This document shows positions 24,744 to 34,300 of a stretch of DNA of 64,000 nt, one piece after another (positions within the stretch are counted from its first letter, which is position 1; each line of letters opens with the position of its first letter). The notes under the pieces were generated by a model. That model saw only the letters and a program-made list of their open reading frames with translations. It had not been told where the DNA came from and searched no databases. The stretch is from Geomonas oryzisoli (GTDB lineage Bacteria; Desulfobacterota; Desulfuromonadia; Geobacterales; Geobacteraceae), in the NCBI RefSeq assembly GCF_018986915.1, contig NZ_CP076723.1, forward strand, positions 4,244,228-4,308,227. The letters are read 5' to 3'. The position numbers and the translations under genes are program-made.

Positions 24744-25625
24744 ATGGAAAGACGGCAGTTCATCAAGATACTGGGCATGTCATCCCTTTTCCTGCATGGC
24801 TGGCTGCGCAATCTGTTCGCGGCGCAAGGGCCGGTGGTGGCGGTGGGCCAAGGGACCGACCATGCCGGCATCACCCGCAAGACACTCGCCGCCCTGGGCG
24901 GGATGCAACGCTTCGTGAAGCCGGGACAGACCGTGGTGGTGAAACCCAACATCGGCTGGGACCGTACCCCCGAGTACGCGGCGACCACCAACCCCCTGGT
25001 GGTGAAAGCCGTGGTGGAGGAGTGTCTGAAGGCGGGCGCGAAAAGGGTGAAGGTTTTCGACCGCACCTGCAACGACCCGCGCCGCTGCTACGCCTCCAGC
25101 GGCATCGAGTCGGCCCTGAAGGGCATGAAAAACGTGGAGGTGAAGCACCTCGAGGAGGAGCGCTTCCAGAAGGTGGCGCTGAACGGCAAGGTCCTCAAGG
25201 AGTGGGAACTCTACGGCGAGGCGCTCTCGGCCGACGTCTACATCAACCTCCCGGTCGCCAAGCACCACGGCCTGAGCCGCCTCACCCTGGGTATGAAAAA
25301 CGTGATGGGGATCATGGGGGGCAACCGCGGCTCCATCCACAAGAACATCGACCAGGCCCTCGCCGACATCAATGCCTCCTTCCGCCCCCACCTCACCCTG
25401 ATCGACGCGACCAGGATCCTCACCGCCCACGGCCCGCAAGGCGGCAACCTGGCCGACGTCAAGGTGTTGAACCAGGTGATCGCCTCCACCGACATCGTCG
25501 CCGCCGACGCCTACGCCACCACCCTCTTCGGCCTGAAGCCCGCCGACATCGCCGTGACCCGGACCGCCTACCAGCGCGGACTGGGCGAGATGAACCTCGA
25601 CAAGATGAGGATCGTCCGGGTGTGA
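24744..25625 (+). CDS. DUF362 protein with Tat-like leader
   Basis: 293 residues after GGGAGG. The N-terminus MERRQFIKILGMSSLFLHGW resembles a twin-arginine leader (RRQFIK plus hydrophobic core). DUF362 hallmarks: VVVKPNIGWDR (about 65-75), KVFDRTCNDPRRCYASSGI, INLPVAKHHGLSRLTLGMKN (about 172-190), and GMKNVMGIMGGNRGSIHKNID. The family is often paired or fused with ferredoxin domains; here the Fe-S part is the next gene, whose GTG start overlaps this stop. The likely setting is a periplasmic electron-transfer or Fe-S process of unknown substrate. Confidence 0.88.
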   Translation: MERRQFIKILGMSSLFLHGWLRNLFAAQGPVVAVGQGTDHAGITRKTLAALGGMQRFVKPGQTVVVKPNIGWDRTPEYAATTNPLVVKAVVEECLKAGAKRVKVFDRTCNDPRRCYASSGIESALKGMKNVEVKHLEEERFQKVALNGKVLKEWELYGEALSADVYINLPVAKHHGLSRLTLGMKNVMGIMGGNRGSIHKNIDQALADINASFRPHLTLIDATRILTAHGPQGGNLADVKVLNQVIASTDIVAADAYATTLFGLKPADIAVTRTAYQRGLGEMNLDKMRIVRV

Positions 25626-27190
25626 AAAAGGTCACCTCCGCCCGCATCTCGCAGCTTTTGTTCCTCGCCCTGTTCCTGGTCCTGTTCCTGATGACCGAAT
25701 ACCGGGGAAGCGACCGCATCGTGGCAGCGGTCAACGGCTTCTTCCGCGCCGACCCGCTCACCGCCTCCAGCACCATGCTGGCGGTGAAGGCGTACCTGCC
25801 GCTGCTCCTGCCCGGCCTGATCATGCTCGTTGCCGCCTTATTCCTGGGCAGATTCTTCTGCGGCTGGATCTGCCCGCTGGGGACCATCCTCGACCTCGTC
25901 ACCGGCAGGATCCGAAAGGTCGGCGCCCTGCGAGCCCTCGCCGGCCGCGCCAAGTACTGGCTGCTCCTACCGCTGCTCGCCGCATCGCTACTGGGGGTGA
26001 ACCTGGCCGGCCTGCTCGACCCGATCGCACTGCTGCTACGCGCCCTCACCTTCTTCTTCCATCCCCTCTTCGGGGATACGGTCCGCGGCGGCTGGCGCTC
26101 ACTCTACGGCCTCGTCTGGGAACGGCGCGACCTGCTCGACCCGGGCTACCGCCTGATCCGGGATTATCTGCTCCCCTTCCGGGAAACGCTCTACCCGCTC
26201 GCTTTCCTCTCCGCGCTTCTCTTCATGCTGATCCTGTTCCTGGAGCGTTACGAAACGCGTGCCTGGTGCCGCCGCCTCTGTCCCTTGGGGACACTGCTCG
26301 GTCTGGTCTCCCGCCTGGGTCCCCTGCGCCGCACCCCGGCGAAGCTCTGCGCCGACTGCCGGGCCTGCCGCGAGCACTGCCCCACCTCCTTCGACCAGGA
26401 TCTCCTGCAAACGGAGGAGTGCATCCTCTGCATGGAATGCGCGCTGCACTGCCCGTCCCGCCGGGTCCGCTTCCGGTTCGCCGGGCCGCGTGCGCAGGCC
26501 GGGCCGGTCATGGAGCGGCGCGTGTTCCTCGGAGGGCTGCTGGGCGGGGTGGTGCTGGCCCGGGGCTTTCGCTTCCGGGAGCCGGCCGCACAGGCAAAGC
26601 TTTTGCGCCCGCCCGGGGTGCGCGACGAGGAGGAGTTCCTGAAGAAGTGCGTGCGCTGTGGCGAGTGCATGAAGGTCTGCCTGAGAAGTGCGCTCTATCC
26701 CGCCCTCTTCCAGGCCGGTGCCGAAGGGCTCTACACCCCGTTAGTGGTGCCGCGCCTTGGCTACTGCGAGTACAACTGCACCCTTTGCGGCCAGGTCTGC
26801 CCCACCGGCGCCATTCCCGATCTCGCCACACAAGAGAAGCAGCGCCAGGTGATCGGCAAGGCCGTCTTCGACAAGAACCACTGCCTCCCCTTCGCCAAGA
26901 GGATCGACTGCATCGTCTGCGAGGAGCATTGTCCCATCCCGGGTAAGGCGATCCGGTCCGAGCGGGTCGAGCTGACCGGGTTCGACGGCGCCAAGAGAAC
27001 CGTGCAGCAACCCTACGTGGTGGATGAGCTCTGCAACGGCTGCGGCATCTGCGAAAACGTCTGTCCGTTGGAAGGAAAGGCCGCCATCGAGGTGTTCCGC
27101 GTGAAGGACCGGACGCCGCTCAAGCCCTCCTCCCCGGCAGCGCCCCCTCCCCAGGATCCCTATACCGATCCCTACGCCGGCAATTCATAG
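25622..27190 (+). CDS. Membrane polyferredoxin (NapH-like TM domain plus several 4Fe-4S clusters)
   Basis: 522 residues starting at a GTG that overlaps the DUF362 stop (GTGA); the open frame further upstream is repeat sequence. The N-terminal half has about five TM helices and NapH/RnfC-like motifs FFCGWICPLGTILD and WCRRLCPLGTLLG. A central CADCRACREHCP / CILCMECALHCP pair follows. After about residue 295 comes a second RR-type segment (ERRVFLGGLLGG) and then ferredoxin sites CVRCGECMKVC, CTLCGQVCP, CIVCEEHCP and CNGCGICENVCP. It looks like a NapH+NapG fusion. It probably carries electrons across the membrane for DUF362. Confidence 0.9.
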   Translation: MKKVTSARISQLLFLALFLVLFLMTEYRGSDRIVAAVNGFFRADPLTASSTMLAVKAYLPLLLPGLIMLVAALFLGRFFCGWICPLGTILDLVTGRIRKVGALRALAGRAKYWLLLPLLAASLLGVNLAGLLDPIALLLRALTFFFHPLFGDTVRGGWRSLYGLVWERRDLLDPGYRLIRDYLLPFRETLYPLAFLSALLFMLILFLERYETRAWCRRLCPLGTLLGLVSRLGPLRRTPAKLCADCRACREHCPTSFDQDLLQTEECILCMECALHCPSRRVRFRFAGPRAQAGPVMERRVFLGGLLGGVVLARGFRFREPAAQAKLLRPPGVRDEEEFLKKCVRCGECMKVCLRSALYPALFQAGAEGLYTPLVVPRLGYCEYNCTLCGQVCPTGAIPDLATQEKQRQVIGKAVFDKNHCLPFAKRIDCIVCEEHCPIPGKAIRSERVELTGFDGAKRTVQQPYVVDELCNGCGICENVCPLEGKAAIEVFRVKDRTPLKPSSPAAPPPQDPYTDPYAGNS

Positions 27191-27223
27191 CCCCCGTCCC
27201 CGGTTCCTGCTCTCACACGCGCT

Positions 27224-27253
27224 TTACCCTCTACCCTCTACCCTCTACCCTCC
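27224..27253. repeat. CTCTACC tandem repeat
   Basis: Four near-perfect 7-bp CTCTACC units after the polyferredoxin gene; no coding potential. It shares the 27191-27473 gap with the palindrome at 27292. Confidence 0.7.
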
Positions 27254-27291
27254 CGCGCCCTTCCCATCCTTCCCGGCACCACACCTTAGCG

Positions 27292-27335
27292 GCCCCCTAA
27301 CCCCTCCCCTTGCGGGAGGGGTTAGGGGGTGGGGG
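27292..27335. repeat. REP-like palindrome
   Basis: CCCCCTAACCCCTCCC-CTTGC-GGGAGGGGTTAGGGGG, a long stem in the gap after the polyferredoxin gene. It is the same type as the element inside PAP2 and the one at 59261. It may serve as the polyferredoxin terminator or mRNA-stabiliser. Confidence 0.75.
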
Positions 27336-27473
27336 AATGGGGCTGCCCCCTCCCGTCAAGGGAGGGGGAGTGCTGGATGCGACAGCTGGTCTGGGAGTTG
27401 CAACCTGGACTTACGCCCCGCCGGTATCGGCAGGTGGGCGCCCTCGAAACCAGCGACCAAAGGAGACACGGAT

Positions 27474-27902
27474 ATGGCGAGAGCCAGGATGGGAGACACC
27501 ATCACGATAAGCTACATAGGGACCCTCGACGACGGCACCATATTCCACAGCACCGAGGCGGAAGGCCCGCTCACGGCCACTTTGGGGGCGGGAGAACTCT
27601 TCCCTGCGCTGGAGGCCGCCATCGTCGGGATGAGGCCGACGGAGACGCGGAACATCTTTCTCTGCGCCGAGGAGGCGTACGGTCCACGGCTCAAGGAGAA
27701 CGTGATCCGCGTCGCCCGCGGCAGCTTCCCTGCCGAAAAAGAGATCAAGCCGGGCCAAAAACTGGGCATCGAGTTCGCCGGCGGCGCCGCGCGGGTGATG
27801 CTGGTAACGGGAGTGACCGAGGAGGCGGTGACGCTGGACGGCAACCACCCCCTGGCCGGCTGCAACCTGACCTTCGCCCTGCGGCTGGACCAGATCCGGT
27901 AG
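27474..27902 (+). CDS. SlyD-like FKBP-type peptidyl-prolyl isomerase
   Basis: 142 residues after AAAGGAGA. FKBP half: [20 protein letters not shown]. Insert-in-flap chaperone domain: [20 protein letters not shown]. Return to [24 protein letters not shown] (the G-N-H-P-L-A-G motif of SlyD/FkpB). It lacks the His/Cys-rich metal-binding tail of E. coli SlyD. Acts as a cytoplasmic folding helper. It lies 22 bp before cowN and is probably co-transcribed with it. Confidence 0.92.
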   Translation: MARARMGDTITISYIGTLDDGTIFHSTEAEGPLTATLGAGELFPALEAAIVGMRPTETRNIFLCAEEAYGPRLKENVIRVARGSFPAEKEIKPGQKLGIEFAGGAARVMLVTGVTEEAVTLDGNHPLAGCNLTFALRLDQIR

Positions 27903-27924
27903 ACCACCCCAAGGAGACATTCCC

Positions 27925-28230
27925 ATGCAGAAACAGGACAAACCGGACCGCTACGTCTCCTTCGCGGGGATCGAGGGGGACAAGAACTCGCAGGAGCTCG
28001 TCGCGCTGCTGCGCCGGCACATCGACGCCCCGGAGAAGACCAATCCGTTCTGGGAAAACTTCAAGGAGAAGCTCGCGCGTGTCGGGCAGCCCGGCACCAA
28101 CGGCGGGCGCTGCCTGGACGAATTGTTCCTGGTCCATTCCTACATCAACAACATTCGGGAGCTTTTCGAAGAATACGGTGACGAGGCGGCACTGGAGCTG
28201 CTGGAACGGATAGAGCGGGAGAGCTGTTGA
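27925..28230 (+). CDS. cowN: CowN, nitrogenase protection from carbon monoxide
   Basis: 101 residues after [64 protein letters not shown] and a terminal ERIERESC match the CowN family closely. CowN sustains N2 fixation when CO inhibits nitrogenase. No nif genes are in the window and no -24/-12 (sigma54) element is apparent upstream. Pairing with an FKBP gene is notable. A terminator follows. Confidence 0.92.
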   Translation: MQKQDKPDRYVSFAGIEGDKNSQELVALLRRHIDAPEKTNPFWENFKEKLARVGQPGTNGGRCLDELFLVHSYINNIRELFEEYGDEAALELLERIERESC

Positions 28231-28274
28231 GGCACAGAACCCACGAAGCAGTCATGAGCCGAGATACCATGAGC

Positions 28275-28318
28275 AACGAAAAAGCGGGGCATGACATTCA
28301 TGCCCCGCTCTTGTTTTT
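28275..28318. terminator. Bidirectional terminator
   Basis: AGCGGGGCATGA/TCATGCCCCGCT hairpin with A-run to the left and TTGTTTTTT to the right, between convergent cowN and the giant surface gene. Confidence 0.85.
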
Positions 28319-28343
28319 TGCAGCGGCCGTCAATTTCAACGAA

Positions 28344-31300
28344 CTAACGGATATCGATGCTGCCGCCGACCTGCGTGTTGTTATTCTCATCGGTCTCCGC
28401 GACCACGCCACCCCGGTCCGCGATGGCCCCGATCACGTAGCTGCCTACCGACAGCGTGGCGGGGACGGTGGCGTTGAAGCTCACCGTTTGGGAGCCGCCT
28501 ACGGCAAGGCTCACTACCGAGACATCGGCGACCTTGGTGTCGGCGCTACTGATGGCGCCATCGCTGGAGAGGTAGAAGCTCAAGGTGGAGGCCCCCGCCA
28601 CCGCCTGCCCCTGGTTCTTCACCGTCGCGGTCAGCATCACCTTTTTCCCCCTGGTGCCGCTGGTGGGGCCCGAAACGACGGTAACCACCAAGTCGGGACG
28701 GGCCGCTTCGATGACGATGGTCGACGCGGCCATGGCTGCAGTCTGGTTGCCGTCGCGGCATTCCACGGTGAAGTTGCTGCTACCGGCAACCGACGGGGTC
28801 CCAGCGATCTGACCGGTTGCCTGGTTGAGGCTGAGACCGGCGGGGAGGCTTCCGGAGACAACGGACCAGGCATACGATCCGGTTCCTCCGCTGGCGCTAA
28901 GCGACTGGCTGTAGGAAGCACCCGCGTACCCGCCGGCAAGCGAGGTGGTGCCGATCTGCACCGGCTGGTACACGGTGATGGTGAAAGAGCCGGTGACACT
29001 TGCCCCGTCGCTATCGGCAACCCTGACGGTAAAGGCATAGCTGCCGGCCGTGCCGGGGACCCCGGCGATGACCCCGGTGGAACCGTTCAGCGTCAACCCG
29101 GCCGGGAGATTGCCGCTCGCGATGGACCATGTGTAGCCCGGTACGCCGCCGCTTGCCGACAAGCTCCTGTTGTAGGCGGTGCCGCTGGTCCCGAAGGGGA
29201 GTGCGACGGTATCGACGGCAAGGGCGGTGTAGGCGACCGTGAAGGTGACCGAGGACCTGCCGGTGTTACCGGCAGCGTCGGTCGCTTCCACTGTTACCGT
29301 GTGATTTCCGTTCGGCAGCGGCTCAAGGCTGCTTCCGGACGTTTTGTTGACCACAACGCCATCGACCTTCACCACGATGCTGCCGTCCCCGACCGTGTAA
29401 AGCAGCAGCGGGGTCCCGTCCGGGGTGGTTCCCGACGCCGGTGAGGTGATGGTGACCGTCGGAGCGGTGGCGTCAACTGTGAAGCTGACCTCCGCGACCG
29501 AAGAGTTGGCAGCGGTGTCGGTCACCACTACCTTGACCGTATGGGGGCCATCGGCCAGCGGCCCCAACGTGTCGCCCGAGGTCTTGGCGACCACCACGCC
29601 GTCGACCCACACTACAGCTGCCCCCTCGCTGATGCTGTAGGTCAAGATGGGCGTGCGGTTGTTGCCCAGGCCGGCGGCAGGTGAAGCGATGGTCACCACC
29701 GGAGCGGTGGCATCGACACTGAAGTTCGCTTGGGCGAACCCCACGTTGCCGGCGGCATCGGTCGCTTCAACGCGCACCGTGTGAGGACCATCGGCAAAGG
29801 GTCCCAATGTGTCGCCGGAAGCCTTGGCGGCCACGACCCCGTCAACGAAGACCACGGCATCGCCTTCGCTGACACTGTAGGTCAGCACGGGTGTACGGTT
29901 GTTGCCCAGGCCGGCGGCAGGTGAAGCGATCGTCACCACCGGAGCGATGCTGTCAACGGTGAAACTCACTTGGGCGAAGCCGACATTACCTGCAGCGTCG
30001 CTTGCTTCAACGCGCACGGTGTGAGCTCCTTCTGAGAGAGGACCGAGGGTATCACCGGAAGCCCTGGCAACCTCGACGCCGTCGAGCCGCACCACCGGCA
30101 CTCCTTCGCTCACCGTATAGTTGAGAATCGGGGTGCTCTTGCCGGTGACACCGGCCACCGGCGAGGCGATAGTTACCACCGGTGCCACCGTATCAACCAC
30201 GACCGTCAGCGACGTAGTGGCAACATGTCCCGCTCCATCCTCCTCCCTGATATCGAAGGTCGTACTCCCCTCACGTACACCGGTGATAGGCAGGCGCCAC
30301 GTGGAATCAGTCGGGTTGGTGAGCATGCCGAAGCTGCCACCGTTGCTGGAAATGACACTGAAATAATTGGCGCGGCTGTCACGTGTGCCGGTAAGGACGA
30401 AACTGTTGCTGTTCATAAGGCTTGGCAGCGGGTCTACGCTAAGCACCAGGTGGACGGTGTCGACGGTGAAGCTCACCTCTGCGAAACCGACGTTGCCCGC
30501 GCCATCGGTGGCCTCGACCCTGACGGTGTGGATTCCGTCGGCCAGTTGGGGCAGGGCGCTCCCCGACGGCACGCTCACCACGACTCCATCGAGCTTGACC
30601 ACGGGAGCCCCTTCGCTCGCGCTGTAGGCAAGCAGCGGCTGGCTGTTGTCGGTCGTGCCCGATGCCGGAGAGGTGATGGTGACCACGGGAGCAACCCGGT
30701 CCACCACGAAGGTCGCTTCCGCGTACCCGGTGCCGGCAGTGTTGCTGGCCTCGACCCGTACCGTGTGAGGGCCGTCGCCCAAGGGGGGAAGGATGTATCC
30801 CGACCGGGTGCCGATCTCTATCCCATCCAGCTTCACCACTTCACTACCTTCACTCACGCTGTAGGAGAGAACCGGTTCCTCCTTGTAGCTTCCCCCGGGG
30901 ACGGGTGAAGTCAGGGTAACGGTTGGGACGGCCTTGGCAGGGAAGACGATATCGTCGATCCAGGCGGTATCGGCCCCCACGGAGACCGAGCCATCCTTGG
31001 TATAGCGCCATCTGAAGGTGTGGATTCCCGGCGCAACCGCGACCTGGAACTGGGTCCACCCCACATCTCCGGACCAGTTCCCCTGTTCCACGTCGTCCAC
31101 GTAAAAGTGAAGAACATCCCAGTAGTATTCGGAGCTGACCGCGAACCAGAAGCTCATAGTGCCGCCGGGGCTGTCGACCGTGGTCTCCAGGGAGGAGCTT
31201 TGGCCATCGAAGATGGTGCCGGCCTTGGCGGCGAACTGGCCGCCGTGCTGGTTGCCCGTGGTGACGGTCCAAGGGGCGTTGCCGCTCGAGACCCAGGGCA

Positions 31301-34300
31301 GGGCAGAGAGGTCGCCGCTCTCAAACGTCTCGCCCGTCGGCGCCGGTCCCGGAGCGCCCGGTCCGGTCACGCTGATGTCATCCAGGTACCATCCCCTGTA
31401 GGCGTTGGCCACGCCATCGACGCTGTTGAACTCGAACTTCAGCTTGACCTGCATCCCGGCATACTGCTCGAGATTCGTCACCACCTCGTGCCAGGAGGAG
31501 GTGGCATCGGTCAACTGAACCAGGAGCATCCATGTGGCACCGCCATCGGTGCTGAGGAAGACCTTACGGGTGTCATAATTGGTGTTTGCCTCGGTCTGCT
31601 CCCAACTCCAGAATTTGAGGGTTGCGCTGGCGCCGACGGTGAAGGCCCTGGAAACCAGGGCCCCGGAGGTGAGTCCCACGTCGTAGTTCCCCGTCGACTC
31701 CTGGCCATACCACCAGCTGGTGTAGCCGCTGTGGCTGTTACCGTTGGATGACGAACCGAGGCTGGCCAGGTTCCACAGGCCGCTGGCGGATTCCCACTTG
31801 CCGAGACCGCTTTCCATGTCGTCGATGAAGCTGGTGGCCACGCTCCCCCCCCTTACGATGAAGGAGCTCTCGGCAAAACCGATGTTCCCCGCCGCGTCTA
31901 CTTCCTGCACGTGGACGGTGTGGGAGCCATCGGGCAGATACTTCAGCGACATGCCGGAGGGAGCCTCGGTCTGGATGCCGTCGATCCATACGGTCACTGT
32001 GCCGCCTTCGTTGGCGCTGTAGGCAAGGACCGGGGTGTTGCCGACCACCGACCCGGGTAGCGGCGCCGTGATGGTCACCACTGGAGCCGTGGCGTCGATG
32101 AAGAAGCTCACCTCAGCTGCTGCCATGCCCGCGGCACTGCTCGACTCGACCCGAACGGTGTGGCTGCCGTCGGCGAGCGAGGGAAGTGGCATGCCGTTTT
32201 GCAGCGGCGTCACGATCCCGTCCAGGTATATGGTCGCCGCCGATGCAGTGGTGTTGAAGGAGAGCAGGGGTGACTCCTTGTAGACCGCGCCCTGTACCGG
32301 CGACGTCATCGTCACTACCGGAACCGCCCCTGCGGTCGGGAAGACGATATCGTCTATCCATGCAGCGTCGCGCCCGACCGAAACCGAGGTGTCCTTCAAG
32401 TAGGTCCACCTGAAGGTGTGCGGCCCCGCGCTCACGGGGATGCTGGCCTGGGTCCAGCCGTAAGAGCCGGACCACCTCCCCCGCTCCACCCCGTCGACCT
32501 GGACGGTAAGGAAGTCGAAATTGCTTTCGGACTCGACTGCGAACCAGAAGCTCATGTCTCCCGCAGCGCAATCGACGCTGGTTTCCAGGACCGAAGTCTG
32601 GCCGTCCACGATCGCGCCGGAGCGCGCGGAATAGGCCCCGGTGTGGCTCGAGTCTGAAACGACCCTCCAGGGCTGCCCCCCCACCGGGATCCACGGCGGT
32701 GACTGCAGCAGTCCCGATTCGAACCCTTCGTAGCCCGCCGCGACAGGAGGCGCAGCGGCGCCGCTCACGGTGATGTCATCGAGGTACCAGCCGCGGAAGT
32801 CGTTAGACGCCCCGTCGACACTCTTGAACTCGAAGATGAGCCTCGCACTCTTCCCGGCGAACTGGGCGAGGTCTACCCCGACCTGGTGCCAGGCTGAACT
32901 GTCGTCCAGGGACTGGTACACCTGGACCCAGGCCCCTCCCTCCGCCGAGACGTAGACCTTGCGGGTGTCGTACATGTCGCCGTTGCTTTCCACCTGCTCC
33001 CAGCTCCAAAAGCGCAAGGTGCCACTGGCGGGAACCGTGAACGGGGTGGAAACGATCCAGCCGCTGTTTGCGCCCACGTCGTAGTTTCCGGTCGGTTCCT
33101 GTCCATACCACATGCTGTTGCCGCCGCTGTGACTGTTGGGGTAGAGCGAGCCGGGAGTGGCCAGATGCCACAGGCCGTTCACCGACTCCCACTTCAGCGT
33201 GCCCCCCTCAAAATCGTCCGCGAAGGCCACGGTTCCATCGACGGTGAAGGAACTCTCCGCGAAAGCCATGCTCACGCCGTAAGGATCCCGGACCTGGACC
33301 CTTACCTGGTGCGGCCCAACAGCCAGTGGCCCCAGGTGATCCCCGGAGACCTTGGGCATGACAGTCCCGTCGACGTAGACCGTGACCGAACCGACCGGCC
33401 CGGAAAGGCTGTAGACGAGCAGCGGATCGTTGCCGTAGACCCCTCCGGCCACAGGCTCCTGTATGGTCACGCCTGGGTTGCCGCCAACGAGATAAATGGA
33501 ATCGCTGTACACGCCGGACCAGGTGCTGAAATCGTCGACGAAGCGGACGTAGACGGTTTTGGCACCTTCGCCCGGGAGCAGCGTCCAGGGCATGGTGGCT
33601 TGGAAGGGGATCGTGGAGGTCCAGGTGGCGGCGTCGTTGGAGAGCTGGACACCGCCGCAGACCCCGGTAACCCCCATACACGTGAGGGTGAGGGTCACGT
33701 TGTAGCTTGAGGTACTGTTCGCACCGCTGTCGATGAGCACCGCCGTATCCGGGGCACCGGGGTAGACCAGGCGAATTCTTCCGTTTCCGGAATCGGAGAT
33801 GAGCACCGTTCCGTCAGGATCGATCCAGACGGCAGTCGGGAAATTCAGCGCAGCCGCCGTCGCCGGGCCGTAATCACCGCTGAAGCCGGGGGCTCCGTTG
33901 CCGGCCAGGGTGCTGATCTCTCCTTGGCTGTCCACCTTGCGCACGCGGTTGCCACCGGAGATGTAAAGGCTGCCGTTAAAGGCACGCACGCCAAGGGGGT
34001 TTTCCAGACCGGCGGCGACTGCGGGCAAGCCGTCACCGCTGTACCCTTTTTCTCCGGTTCCGGCCACGGTGCTGATGATGCCGGAGGGGTCGACTTTCCT
34101 GATGCGCGCGTTGTATGAATCGGCGATGTAGAGGTTTCCGTCGGCGTCGATGCTTACGCTCCCGGGCTGGCCTATAGCGGCGGCGGCCGCCGAGATGTTG
34201 TCGCCGTTGTAGTCAGGAAAGCCGTTGCCGGCCACCGTGGTGATTATCCCGGCGGTGTCGATTTTACGCACCCTGTTGCCGCTGAACTCGGCCACGTATA

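Noticed and set aside
24383..25621. Long in-frame extension ahead of the polyferredoxin
   Set aside because: It runs through the ACGTTC repeat array and antiparallel-type composition overlapping DUF362; the GTG at 25622 overlapping the DUF362 stop is the better start.
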